64,000 nucleotides of DNA from Hymenobacter baengnokdamensis (GTDB lineage: Bacteria > Bacteroidota > Bacteroidia > Cytophagales > Hymenobacteraceae): assembly GCF_008728635.1 (NCBI RefSeq), contig NZ_CP044285.1, forward strand, positions 1 through 64,000. The letters are read 5' to 3'. How positions within the stretch are numbered: the stretch's first letter is position 1; every line of letters starts with the position of its first letter. This document shows positions 50,956 through 59,661 of the stretch, piece by piece. Position numbers and translations under genes: made by a program. The notes under the pieces are model-generated. The model had not been told where the DNA came from. It worked only from the letters and a program-made list of their open reading frames with translations, and did no database searches.

Positions 50956-51624
50956 ATGGCTCTCGACAAACACGGCATCGCCCGGCGCATTGCGCAAGAA
51001 GTACAAAACAACTCCTACGTGAACCTCGGCATCGGTATTCCGACGCTGGTGGCCAACTACATTCCGGCCGGCATCAGCGTAGAGCTGCAATCGGAGAACG
51101 GCCTGCTTGGCATGGGCCCGTTTCCTACCGAAAGGGAAGTTGACCCCGACCTCATCAATGCCGGCAAGCAAACCGTTACGACGCTGCCCGGCTCCAGCCT
51201 GTTCTCCTCGGCCGACTCGTTCGCCATGATTCGCGGTGAGCACGTGGACCTTACCATTCTGGGTGCAATGGAAGTATCGGAGCGCGGCGATATTGCCAAC
51301 TGGAAGATTCCGGGCAAGATGGTGAAGGGCATGGGCGGCGCGATGGACCTCGTGGCATCGGCCAAAAATATCATCGTAGCCATGCAGCACGTAGCGCGCG
51401 ACGGCTCATCCAAGCTGCTGCCTGCCTGCAGCTTGCCCATTACCGGCCTGCGCTGCGTGAAAAAAATCGTGACCGAGCTGGCGGTGCTCGATGTGACGCC
51501 CGATGGCTTTGTACTGCGCGAGCGGGCCCCCGGCGTGAGCGTGGCCCAGATTCGGGCGGCCACGGCCGGCCATCTGGTAGTGCCCATGCCCGATGAGGAC
51601 GTGCCCGAAATGAGCGGCGTGTAG
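50956..51624 (+). CDS. scoB: 3-oxoacid CoA-transferase subunit B
   Basis: Beta subunit carrying the catalytic glutamate. From the ATG at 50956 it is 222 residues. Motifs are [40 protein letters not shown] with the Glu that forms the CoA thioester, [20 protein letters not shown] and [20 protein letters not shown]. The C-terminal part is [20 protein letters not shown]. The frame could extend upstream to 50845, but that extension is the palindrome, so the shorter start is preferred. About 100 bp with no clear terminator follow. Confidence 0.95.
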   Translation: MALDKHGIARRIAQEVQNNSYVNLGIGIPTLVANYIPAGISVELQSENGLLGMGPFPTEREVDPDLINAGKQTVTTLPGSSLFSSADSFAMIRGEHVDLTILGAMEVSERGDIANWKIPGKMVKGMGGAMDLVASAKNIIVAMQHVARDGSSKLLPACSLPITGLRCVKKIVTELAVLDVTPDGFVLRERAPGVSVAQIRAATAGHLVVPMPDEDVPEMSGV

Positions 51625-51723
51625 CCAGGGCGGCAGCGCCGGCTCCTACGCCATCTTCATACGACCAAGGCGGACGAGATGGTAGCTTTAAGCTGAAAAT
51701 CAACTTACCAACTACCACTACCT

Positions 51724-52863
51724 ATGCTTCGCTACTCGCTACTTCTGGCTGTTGCGCTGCTGGCCGGCACGGCCCGGGCCCAGACGTCGCCCAGCATCAC
51801 GGCCGCCGATATGCCGGCCGTGGGCGATACGCTGCGCCTGAGCCAGGCCAGCGGGCTGCCCGCCAGTGCGCCGCCCCTCAGCCGCAACGGAGCCAACCAA
51901 ACCTGGGATTACTCGGGCCTCGTAGCCAGCTCCCAAACCGTTGACCGCTACGCCAACGTGAATACCACGGCGGCGACCCTGCAGTTTACGTTTAATAACC
52001 CGCTCCTGAACCCAGCCTCCCGGGCTACGCTGGTGGTGCCGCGGGCGCTGCCGCTGCCCGCCACTGCCCTGGGGCTGCCCATTACCGACCCGCTGGAGTT
52101 TTCCAGCGTATCGCCGGCCGACTTCCGCCTGGTAGGCTACGGCGGCACCCTCAATGGCTTAGCGGTGCCCGTAACGTATGCCTCGCAGGCGCAGCAGGAC
52201 GTTATTTATCGCTTTCCCATCAGCTACGGCAGTGGGGCCAGCGTCAGCAATTCGCTGCTGACTACGCCGGTGGTGCTGGCCGGCACGGGATATTTCAGCC
52301 AGAAGCGCCAGCGCACCAGTCAGCCCGACGCCTGGGGCACGATTACGACGCCCTTCGGCACCTTTCAGGCAGTGCGCCTCGTGGCAACCCTGCTCGACCA
52401 CGACAGCCTCGCGGCTGGGGGCGCCCCTGGCCAGGGCCTGACGCTGCCCCTCACCCACGAGTACCGCTGGCTGGCCAAGGGCGTGCACGTACCGGTGCTG
52501 ACTATCACCACCACCACCGTGGCGGGCGCGGAAGTAGTATCGGGGGTTGAGTACCGCGATGTGTACCGGCGCATTGTGCGGCTGGCTGCCCGCAACGCGG
52601 CGGCCAATGCTGTAGCTAGCGTTTACCCCAATCCTTCAGTAGCCGGCACCGCTCTGCGCCTGACCGTACCGGCCGGCAGCGGGCCACTCACGGTAACGGC
52701 CACCGACCTGCTGGGTCGGCAGCTGTTCAGCCGGCGCTTTGCTGGCAGCCCCGGCGGGGCGCTCACGCTGGAGGCGGCCACGCTTGGCAGCTTCCATGGG
52801 GTGCTGCTCCTTACAGTGCAAACCAGCCAGGGCCAGGCCACGCGCCGGGTAGTACGCGAATAA
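51724..52863 (+). CDS. Secreted protein with T9SS type A sorting domain
   Basis: A 379-residue T9SS cargo protein. The signal peptide is MLRYSLLLAVALLAGTARAQ. The passenger (about 21-295) is rich in Thr, Ser and Ala and beta-prone, without a recognised enzyme motif, starting ITAADMPAVGDTLRLSQASG. The C-terminal sorting domain begins at SVYPNPSVAGTALRLTVPAG and continues VTATDLLGRQLFSRRFAG, ending with a basic tail (QGQATRRVVRE). It should be exported through the outer membrane and anchored to the surface. Its function is unknown. Confidence 0.85.
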   Translation: MLRYSLLLAVALLAGTARAQTSPSITAADMPAVGDTLRLSQASGLPASAPPLSRNGANQTWDYSGLVASSQTVDRYANVNTTAATLQFTFNNPLLNPASRATLVVPRALPLPATALGLPITDPLEFSSVSPADFRLVGYGGTLNGLAVPVTYASQAQQDVIYRFPISYGSGASVSNSLLTTPVVLAGTGYFSQKRQRTSQPDAWGTITTPFGTFQAVRLVATLLDHDSLAAGGAPGQGLTLPLTHEYRWLAKGVHVPVLTITTTTVAGAEVVSGVEYRDVYRRIVRLAARNAAANAVASVYPNPSVAGTALRLTVPAGSGPLTVTATDLLGRQLFSRRFAGSPGGALTLEAATLGSFHGVLLLTVQTSQGQATRRVVRE

Positions 52864-52935
52864 ACTTACGCGTACAGGCATACGTTTAGCGGGAGCGGTG
52901 CTTGCCGGCTGGTCGGCCTTGGTCGGCCCGACAGC

Positions 52936-52943
52936 TACTTTTG
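52936..52943 (+). promoter_or_regulatory. Bacteroidota -7 promoter element (TACTTTTG) before the GNAT/nitrilase fusion
   Basis: TACTTTTG matches TAnnTTTG and ends 44 bp before the ATG at 52988. No clear -33 TTG was found at the usual spacing. Confidence 0.45.
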
Positions 52944-52987
52944 CCTGGCCACCCGCTTATTCAACCCGATTTTTTACCTGAGCTATA

Positions 52988-54718
52988 ATGGCTATTTCAT
53001 CTACTGGCAAGGGCGCGCCCGGCGGCGCGCACCACCACAAAAAAAGCAGTAAGCTCGGGCCTGCTCTCACGGCCCTCGACGAGCGCCTGACGCCCACCGC
53101 CGTGCCGGCCCACAAGCTGGTGCTGCGCCAGCTGCGCCGCAACGACTTTAAGGCCATCAAGGCCATCATGGAGAAAGTATACTCCAACATGGAAGGTGCC
53201 TGGACGGCCGACGAGTTTGCGGCACTGCTGCGCAAGTTTCCCGAAGGCCAGATTTGCATCGAAGACAACGGCCAGGTAGTGGCCGCCGCACTGGCTATCA
53301 TCGTGGATTACAGCAAGTTTGGCGACAAGCACACCTACGCCAAAATAACGGGCAATGGCAAGTTTGACACCCACGACGCCGAAGGCGATACCCTTTACGG
53401 CGTCGATGTGTTTGTTGACCCCGAATACCGTAGCCTGCGCCTGGGGCGCCGGCTCTACGATGCTCGCAAGGAGCTGTGCGAGAGCCTGAACCTACGCGCT
53501 ATGGTGGCCGGTGGCCGCATTCCCGGCTATGCCCCCTACGCGGGCGAGATGACCCCCGCCAAGTACGTGGAGATGGTGCGCAACAAGGAGCTCGTCGACC
53601 CCATCCTTACTTTCCAGCTCTCGAACGAGTTTTACGTGCGTAAAATCATTCGCGGCTACCTGCCCTACGACTCGGAGTCAAAGGCTTATGCTACGCTCCT
53701 GGAATGGATTAACGTCTACTACGATGAGGAGTTCGACAAGCTTATCGGCAACCAGAAGTCGAACGTGCGCATTGGCATTGTGCAGTGGCAGATGCGCGCC
53801 ACCAAGAGCCTGGAAGATTTTTTTCAGCAAATTGAGTTCTTTGTCGATACCGTGAGTGGCTATAAGGCGGACTTAGTGCTGTTTCCGGAGTTTTTTAATG
53901 CCCCCATGATGGCTCTTACCAACGAGGAGTCGGCTTCGGCGGCTATCCGGGGCATGGCGGCGTTCACCGAGCCCATCAAGGTGCGCATGATGGAGCTGGC
54001 CGTGAGCTACAACATCAACGTAATCGCGGGCTCGATGCCCGTTTATGAAGATGGCAAGCTTTACAACGTCAGCTACTTATGCCGGCGCGACGGCACTGTG
54101 GACGAGCAGTACAAGCTGCACGTAACCCCCGACGAGGCCAGCTACTGGGGTATGCGCGGCGGCGATAAGCTAAAGTGCTTTGACACCGACTTTGGCAAAA
54201 TCGGTATCCTGGTGTGCTACGACGTCGAGTTTCCGGAGCTGTCGCGCCTGCTGAGCGATGAGGGCATGAAAATTCTCTTCGTGCCCTTCTGGACCGATAC
54301 CAAGAACTCCTACCAGCGGGTGCGCATCTGCGCCCAGGCCCGCGCCATCGAGAACGAGTGCTACGTGGCCATCACGGGCTCGGTAGGCAACCTGCCCAGG
54401 GTAGAGAACATGGATATTCAATATTCGCAATCTGCGGTATTCAGCCCCTCCGACTTTGCGTTCCCGCACGATGCCATCGTGGCCGAAGCCACGCCCAATA
54501 CCGAGATGACGCTCATCGCCGACCTCGACCTCGACTTGCTTAAAGACCTGAACAGCAGCGGGGCCGTGCGCAACCTGCGCGACCGCCGCAAGGACCTTTA
54601 CAGCGTAAGCTGGCTGAAAAAAGCTGACCAGCAGCGCGACGAAGAGCTGCTGACGCAGGGCGAGGAGCGCCAGCCCGCCGTGAAGCCCGGCCGCCGCAAG
54701 GCCGTAGCCGCTGGCTAA
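52988..54718 (+). CDS. Bifunctional GNAT acetyltransferase / carbon-nitrogen hydrolase
   Basis: A 576-residue two-domain cytoplasmic enzyme. Residues about 38-230 are a GNAT fold: LVLRQLRRNDFKAIKAIMEK, then VDVFVDPEYRSLRLGRRLYD, the acetyl-CoA pyrophosphate loop. Residues about 255-545 are a nitrilase-superfamily amidohydrolase with the triad Glu301 (LVLFPEFFNAP), Lys376 (EQYKLHVTPDE) and Cys410 (GILVCYDVEFPELSRLL). The N-terminus has a His/Lys-rich leader (GGAHHHKKSSK). Similar fusions are found in Bacteroidota and other bacteria, and the substrate is unknown. It is monocistronic, with a promoter element before it and a bidirectional terminator after. Confidence 0.92.
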   Translation: MAISSTGKGAPGGAHHHKKSSKLGPALTALDERLTPTAVPAHKLVLRQLRRNDFKAIKAIMEKVYSNMEGAWTADEFAALLRKFPEGQICIEDNGQVVAAALAIIVDYSKFGDKHTYAKITGNGKFDTHDAEGDTLYGVDVFVDPEYRSLRLGRRLYDARKELCESLNLRAMVAGGRIPGYAPYAGEMTPAKYVEMVRNKELVDPILTFQLSNEFYVRKIIRGYLPYDSESKAYATLLEWINVYYDEEFDKLIGNQKSNVRIGIVQWQMRATKSLEDFFQQIEFFVDTVSGYKADLVLFPEFFNAPMMALTNEESASAAIRGMAAFTEPIKVRMMELAVSYNINVIAGSMPVYEDGKLYNVSYLCRRDGTVDEQYKLHVTPDEASYWGMRGGDKLKCFDTDFGKIGILVCYDVEFPELSRLLSDEGMKILFVPFWTDTKNSYQRVRICAQARAIENECYVAITGSVGNLPRVENMDIQYSQSAVFSPSDFAFPHDAIVAEATPNTEMTLIADLDLDLLKDLNSSGAVRNLRDRRKDLYSVSWLKKADQQRDEELLTQGEERQPAVKPGRRKAVAAG

Positions 54719-54827
54719 CGCAAACGCGCCAGCTGCCGAGGCAGGAGGTGAAAATCCGCTCATTGGGCCGGAGCTACTCCCCATAGCAGCGTGCTACCCA
54801 TTACGAAGCGCTGCCAGCACGCCTGGC

Positions 54828-54863
54828 ATAACAGCCTCACCCAGGTTTGGGTGAGGCTGTTAT
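54828..54863. terminator. Bidirectional terminator between convergent genes
   Basis: ATAACAGCCTCACCCA and TGGGTGAGGCTGTTAT form a perfect 16-bp stem with a 4-base loop, between the fusion gene (ends 54718) and the minus-strand RDD gene (ends 54888). Confidence 0.88.
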
Positions 54864-54887
54864 CATAGTGTAAATACCATATAGTAC

Positions 54888-55649
54888 CTACCCCTGCGCC
54901 AGCAGGTAAGCCTGGTCGCGCAGGATGGTGCGCAGGAATGGCTCATCCGACAAGTCGGTGTGGATGCCCAGCAGAGCTTTTACCTTGAGGGCTGTTTCGT
55001 TGAGCAGCAGATAATTGCCCTGTTTTATACCCCGGCTCAACAGCTGGCGCAGCAGGGCAGCATCGTGGTCGCTGAGCTGGGCGGCCTGCGGAAATACGGG
55101 CTGGTAGCCATCGGGTATAGCCGCTTCCCGGGCCAGCAGCTGCGTGGCGTGTGCAGGCCGCAGGCTCAGCACGGTGGTACCGGCCAGCAGGTCGCCGAGG
55201 CGCTGGCCCTTCCCATTGACCAGCACGCTGATGGCGGCCACGCTGCCCACGGTGGCTATAATTTCGATAGGCCGCAACAGCCAGCGCAGCAGGTAGTCGC
55301 CGAGCCCGGCCGGGGTACCGTCGAGGCGCATCACCCGCATATGGCGCGCCTTCTTACCCAGAGTCTGGCCATTGAAAAAGATTTCAGCGAGCAGGAAATA
55401 AAACAGGAAAGGCAAGCAGATAATCGCCAGCAGCAGCAGCCCAAGCACCCCGGCCGGGTCGCTATAGCTGAGGTGCCTGCTAACCCCGCTGTAACCATCG
55501 GCAAAGTAGGACAGCAGCAGCGCCCACAGTACGCCCCAGGCAATGAGCAGCAGGTAGTCGAGCAGGGCCGCCACGATACGGTCGCCCACGCTGGCGGCTT
55601 CGTATTCAAGGGTAACATTCTGAGTGGTGTGAACGCGGATAGTGGACAT
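54888..55649 (-). CDS. RDD family membrane protein
   Basis: A 253-residue membrane protein starting at the ATG at 55649. The RDD signature is ASVGDRIVAALLDYLLLIAW. Further TMs are LLLLAIICLPFLFYFLLAEI and a helix near IEIIATVGSVAAISVLV, and GKKARHMRVMRLDG with GQRLGDLLAGTTVLSL is also typical. The C-terminal soluble part (about 170-253) has no known motif. The gene is divergent from the SpoIIM-like gene and heads the MoxR cluster from the other strand. A transport or membrane-organising role is speculative. Confidence 0.88.
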   Translation of the reverse strand: MSTIRVHTTQNVTLEYEAASVGDRIVAALLDYLLLIAWGVLWALLLSYFADGYSGVSRHLSYSDPAGVLGLLLLAIICLPFLFYFLLAEIFFNGQTLGKKARHMRVMRLDGTPAGLGDYLLRWLLRPIEIIATVGSVAAISVLVNGKGQRLGDLLAGTTVLSLRPAHATQLLAREAAIPDGYQPVFPQAAQLSDHDAALLRQLLSRGIKQGNYLLLNETALKVKALLGIHTDLSDEPFLRTILRDQAYLLAQG

Positions 55650-55751
55650 AGCAGGCAGCGGCAAAAACAGCGGTACCAGCCGCTGAGTATGGCAAAGTAA
55701 CGCTGGCGCACCCCTATCTTCACCGCCTGCAAACCCGCAATTTTTCCTTAT

Positions 55752-56705
55752 ATGCGCGAAGCCGTATTTCGCCGTCTCAACCAGGAGCGGTGGCAGCACT
55801 ACGAAACCACTGCCGTGCCCACCGATGCCGATGAGCTGGCCACCCGCTTTGTAGCCCTAACCGACGACCTGGCCTACGCCCAGACCTTTTACCCGCATTC
55901 TGACACAACGCTTTACCTCAACCAGCTGGCCAGCCGCCAGCACCAGGCCCTCTATAAAAACAAGGTCGAAGAGCGGGGCCGCTTTGCCCGGCTTTGGGCC
56001 GTAGAAATACCGCTGGTGGTGGGCCGGCACCGGCGCGAGCTGCGCTGGGCACTGCTCGTGTTTGTGCTGAGCGGCCTGGTAGGCGCGCTTTCGGCGGCCT
56101 GCGATGACACGTTTGTGCGGGTGGTGCTCGGCGACGACTACGTGAACCAGACGCTGGCCAGCATCCGGCGGGGCGACCCGATGGCCGTGTACAAGCAAAG
56201 CGCCGAATTGCCGATGTTTTTGAGCATTACCACTCATAATATTCAGCTTGCGCTATTGACTTTTGCGCTCGGCATCACGGGGGGCATCGGCACTGCGTTT
56301 ATGCTGTTTCGCAACGGCCTGATGCTGGGGGCCTTTCAATACTTCTTTTTTCAGCAGAAAGTACTGCTGGCCTCGCTGCTCACAATCTGGATTCATGGCA
56401 CGCTCGAAATCTCCTCGCTCGTGCTGGCGGGTGGGGCCGGCTTCGTACTGGCGCGCGGGCTCCTGTTTCCGGGCACGTATGCCCGGCGCGAGTCGCTGCG
56501 CCTGGCCGCCCGCGAAAGCCTGAAGCTGGCGCTGGGCATTGTGCCGCTGCTGGGCATTGCCGGCTTTCTGGAAAGCTTCGTGACGCGCCATACCGAGATG
56601 CCGCTGGCGGCCAGCCTGCTCATTATTAGCGGCTCGGCGGCGTTTATCGGCTGGTATTTTGTGTATCGGCCCCGCCAGCTGCGGCAGCGCCTGCAGGCCA
56701 CCTAA
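55752..56705 (+). CDS. Stage II sporulation protein M (SpoIIM) family membrane protein
   Basis: A 317-residue polytopic membrane protein. A helical cytoplasmic N-terminus (residues 1-95, MREAVFRRLNQERWQHYETT) precedes about five TMs, with FLSITTHNIQLALLTFALGI, TGGIGTAFMLFRNGLMLGAF and LLTIWIHGTLEISSLVLAGG, the conserved HGxxE motif of the SpoIIM family. In non-sporulating Bacteroidota this gene is a fixed member of the RDD/DUF4129/MoxR cluster. The protein may interact with peptidoglycan enzymes, as SpoIIM does in Bacillus. Confidence 0.9.
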   Translation: MREAVFRRLNQERWQHYETTAVPTDADELATRFVALTDDLAYAQTFYPHSDTTLYLNQLASRQHQALYKNKVEERGRFARLWAVEIPLVVGRHRRELRWALLVFVLSGLVGALSAACDDTFVRVVLGDDYVNQTLASIRRGDPMAVYKQSAELPMFLSITTHNIQLALLTFALGITGGIGTAFMLFRNGLMLGAFQYFFFQQKVLLASLLTIWIHGTLEISSLVLAGGAGFVLARGLLFPGTYARRESLRLAARESLKLALGIVPLLGIAGFLESFVTRHTEMPLAASLLIISGSAAFIGWYFVYRPRQLRQRLQAT

Positions 56706-56742
56706 CTTATTTTCCCTCCTCTCCTCCCTCTTTCCTTTTTCG

Positions 56743-57702
56743 ATGGCCCTTAGCTATACCCACGAGTCAGACTTCCGCCAGGAGCGGGATTTTGGGCAAA
56801 AAATCAGCGCTACCTTCGAGTTTATCGGCGTGCATTGGCGGCCGCTGGGGCGAGTAATGCTTTACCTGGTGCTTCCCCTGGCCCTGGTGCAAGGCATTCT
56901 TACCGCCCTGTTACAGTCGCGGATGCTAAGCTCGATGCTAGCTACCACCCGCTACCCGCCCGAGCGCAACCCGCTGGCCATGCAGCGGGCTATGCTTGCA
57001 AACATGGCCAATCCGCTATATTACTTCAATATTGCCGTGTCGCTGGTGTTCATCTCCGTGCTCGTGCTCACCATATATGGCTACCTGGTGCATTGCCTGC
57101 GGCCGGCCAATGCTGCCCCCACGCCCATCACAGTTGCCGAAGTGTGGGGCGTGGTGCGCCGCCGGCTGGTGGGCTCGGTCTTTTCGCTGGTCGGCCTCTG
57201 TGTGGTGCTGCTACTCGGCTCTATCGTTTTTTTCCTCCCCGGCTTTTATCTGAGCATTGCGCTGAGCTTGTTCTTTATCGTAGCCGTAGTCGAGGAAACA
57301 GGCTTCCTGGCCACCATCAGCCGTTGCCTGAGTTTGACCAAGGGCAAGTGGTGGTCTACGTTCGGGCTCATTTTTATTATGACCTTCCTGCTGTACCTGC
57401 TGTTCATTGGGCTGGGCCTGGTGTTCGGGGTGCTACGCGCAAGTCTGCACGGGGCATTGCCCCTTAGTAGCGAGCCCGGGCAGTTTAGCCCCGTACTCAT
57501 TGTTATCAATACGCTGCTCTTCACCACGGTTACCCTGCTGCTTTACCCACCCATTTTGCTGGTGCTGGCCTTTCAGTATTTCAACTTGGTGGAGCGCCGC
57601 GAGGGCGTGGGCCTGCACCAGCTCGTGGACCAGCTAGGCCAGGCACCACCCACCGGCCCTGGCGCTACCACCTATCGCCCCGATGAGGAAGGTGACTATT
57701 AA
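56743..57702 (+). CDS. Multi-pass membrane protein of the MoxR cluster, unknown function
   Basis: A 319-residue protein with about six TMs, from the ATG at 56743 preceded by a pyrimidine-rich leader (56707-56741). Residues 20-35 (FGQKISATFEFIGVHWRPLG) are cytoplasmic, then hydrophobic helices near 37-55, 100-125, 150-185, 190-205 and 220-245. A segment EETGFLATISRCLSLTKGKW between TMs looks like the linkers of glycerophosphodiester phosphodiesterase membrane domains. The C-terminus is soluble. It overlaps the next gene by 20 bp, which fixes it in the operon. Confidence 0.8.
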   Translation: MALSYTHESDFRQERDFGQKISATFEFIGVHWRPLGRVMLYLVLPLALVQGILTALLQSRMLSSMLATTRYPPERNPLAMQRAMLANMANPLYYFNIAVSLVFISVLVLTIYGYLVHCLRPANAAPTPITVAEVWGVVRRRLVGSVFSLVGLCVVLLLGSIVFFLPGFYLSIALSLFFIVAVVEETGFLATISRCLSLTKGKWWSTFGLIFIMTFLLYLLFIGLGLVFGVLRASLHGALPLSSEPGQFSPVLIVINTLLFTTVTLLLYPPILLVLAFQYFNLVERREGVGLHQLVDQLGQAPPTGPGATTYRPDEEGDY

Positions 57703-58492
57703 ATACCGGGGCCTGGCCATCTGGCTACTATCGGCTTCACTGCTGACGGCAACTGGCCGGGCTACTCCCGCAGCATCTGCCCGGCCACTCGCGCCGGCTC
57801 CCCAAACGCTGCCTCCCGACCAGGGTGCTGTGCGCCTGCGCCAGCCGGCCGCCGTGGCGGCCCGCCTGAACGAGCTGCACAGCCAGCGCGAGTTCGATTA
57901 TCGCGAGGCACCGCCGGCTACCGACGAGGCTTCCAGTGCCTGGAGTCGCTTCTGGCAGCGTATTTTCCGCTGGCTGCTCAGCAAGTTTTCCTGGCTGGGC
58001 ACCGGTAGCTACGCCGGCTTCTGGCGCTGGCTCCTTTATGGGCTGCTGGCCGCTGCCGTGGTGTATGTGGTGCTCAAGCTGCTACAGGTTGACCTTACGG
58101 CGGCCTTTGGGCGCTCGCCGGGCCGGGCGGCGCTCCCCTACGACGCGCAGAGCGAAAATATTCACGAGCTGGATTTTCCGGCCCGACTGCAGGCGGCCGA
58201 GGAGGCCGGCAACTTCCGCCTGGCCACGCGCCTGGGCTACCTGGAGCTGCTCAAGCAGCTCACCGACCGGCAGCTCATCAGCTGGCAGCCCGACAAAACC
58301 AACCAGACCTACCTGCGCGAGCTGGCTGGCCAGCGGCCCGCGCTACGCCCGTCCTTTGCCGAGCTAACGCGACAGTTCGAGTACGTGTGGTACGGCGAAT
58401 TGCCCCTTTCGCCCACCCTCTATACCGAGGTGCGCGCCGGCCAGCTTGGGCTGAGCCGGCAGCTCGGGGCCACCCGGGCGGGTGTTTCTTAA
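57683..58492 (+). CDS. DUF4129 domain membrane protein
   Basis: A 269-residue protein. The N-terminus is a signal-anchor-like stretch (YRGLAIWLLSASLLTATGRA) and a Pro/Ala-rich periplasmic part. A transmembrane segment (FWRWLLYGLLAAAVVYVVLK) sits at about 113-132, followed by the cytoplasmic DUF4129 domain (LDFPARLQAAEEAGNFRLAT, RLGYLELLKQLTDRQLISWQ, PSFAELTRQFEYVWYGELPL). In other species the DUF4129 domain accompanies MoxR and DUF58 genes. Its start lies inside the preceding gene, so the two are translationally coupled. Confidence 0.88.
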   Translation: MRKVTIKYRGLAIWLLSASLLTATGRATPAASARPLAPAPQTLPPDQGAVRLRQPAAVAARLNELHSQREFDYREAPPATDEASSAWSRFWQRIFRWLLSKFSWLGTGSYAGFWRWLLYGLLAAAVVYVVLKLLQVDLTAAFGRSPGRAALPYDAQSENIHELDFPARLQAAEEAGNFRLATRLGYLELLKQLTDRQLISWQPDKTNQTYLRELAGQRPALRPSFAELTRQFEYVWYGELPLSPTLYTEVRAGQLGLSRQLGATRAGVS

Positions 58493-58503
58493 GCTAGTTT
58501 TTC

Positions 58504-59580
58504 ATGTCGCTCCCTGCTATTTGCCTCGACTGCGAGCCGTTTCGCGACCGCCACAGCGGCTTCAGTCATTTTGTGTTTCCGCTGGCCGAGGAGCTGGTGC
58601 GCCAGAACCACCGCTATCACCTCAGCTGCTACGTGCCGCCGGCTGAGGTGGGAGCCCTGGGTACCGAAGGCGTTGAGTACCTTACGCAACGCAGCTTTCA
58701 CAAATATTTCAACCCGCCCAGCTACCGCTTCCGGCTGTGGCACAGCACTTCGCAGCTAAGCTGGTACGTGCCCACCAGCCCCTTTACCAAAGTGGTGCTT
58801 ACGGTACACGACCTCAACTTCCTGCACGAAAACCCCGATGAGCGCACCTATACCCGGCAGTTGGCAATGGTGCGCCGCAATATTCGGCGGGCCGATTATA
58901 TCGTCACCATTTCCGACTTCGTGCGCCAAGATATTCTGCGCCACGCCGACCTGCTGGGCTACCAGCCGGGCAAGCCCATGCGCTACGTGCGGCGCGGCGT
59001 TGAGGCGCTGGTGCCGGTGCCCAACCACCAGCCGGCCTACGCACCGCGCCGGCCGTTCCTCTTCAGTCTGGGCGCGGTTAATGCCAAGAAAAACTTTCGG
59101 GTGCTGCCGCCGCTGCTGGTCGGCAACGACTACGAGCTGGTGCTGGCCGGCGGCTTCGCCGAGCCCGACTATGTGGCCCGGATTCGGGCCGCCGCCGCCG
59201 AAGCCGGCGTGGCCGACCGCGTCACCATTCTTACCCGCATCAGCGAGGCCGATAAAACCTGGTATTATCAGCACTGCCTGGCCTACCTGCAACCTTCTCT
59301 GGCCGAGGGCTTTGGCCTGCCCGTGGTGGAAGCTATGCAGTTTGGCAAACCAGTATTTCTGAGCCAGCTGACTTCGCTGCCCGAAGTAGGCGGCGCGGCG
59401 GCGCGCTACTTCCCCGACTTTACGCCCGCGGCCATGGCCCGCACCCTGGCCGCGGGGCTGGCCGAGTACCAGGCCCACCCCGCCCGCGCCACCGAGCTAC
59501 GCGCCCACGCCGCCACGTTCAGCTGGGCGCAGTCGGCCGCCGATTACCTGGCCGTGTATGACACGTTGTTAGGCTCTTAG
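58504..59580 (+). CDS. Glycosyltransferase family 4-like protein in the MoxR cluster
   Basis: A 358-residue GT-B glycosyltransferase. It starts LPAICLDCEPFRDRHSGFSH, has VVLTVHDLNFLHENPDERTY and FLFSLGAVNAKKNFRVLPPL, and the donor-sugar motif QPSLAEGFGLPVVEAMQFGK (E-x7-E region). No signal peptide or TM is visible, so it should act on the cytoplasmic face. It lies 11 bp after the DUF4129 gene and 81 bp before the DUF4350 gene, inside the cluster. The sugar and acceptor are unknown. Confidence 0.9.
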   Translation: MSLPAICLDCEPFRDRHSGFSHFVFPLAEELVRQNHRYHLSCYVPPAEVGALGTEGVEYLTQRSFHKYFNPPSYRFRLWHSTSQLSWYVPTSPFTKVVLTVHDLNFLHENPDERTYTRQLAMVRRNIRRADYIVTISDFVRQDILRHADLLGYQPGKPMRYVRRGVEALVPVPNHQPAYAPRRPFLFSLGAVNAKKNFRVLPPLLVGNDYELVLAGGFAEPDYVARIRAAAAEAGVADRVTILTRISEADKTWYYQHCLAYLQPSLAEGFGLPVVEAMQFGKPVFLSQLTSLPEVGGAAARYFPDFTPAAMARTLAAGLAEYQAHPARATELRAHAATFSWAQSAADYLAVYDTLLGS

Positions 59581-59661
59581 CTGCCGGCGCATGGCTCTCA
59601 GCTTCCCTTCTACTCGCCGACCAGCCGCTCCTCAACCAGCGGCAAGCCGCCCCGGTATATT

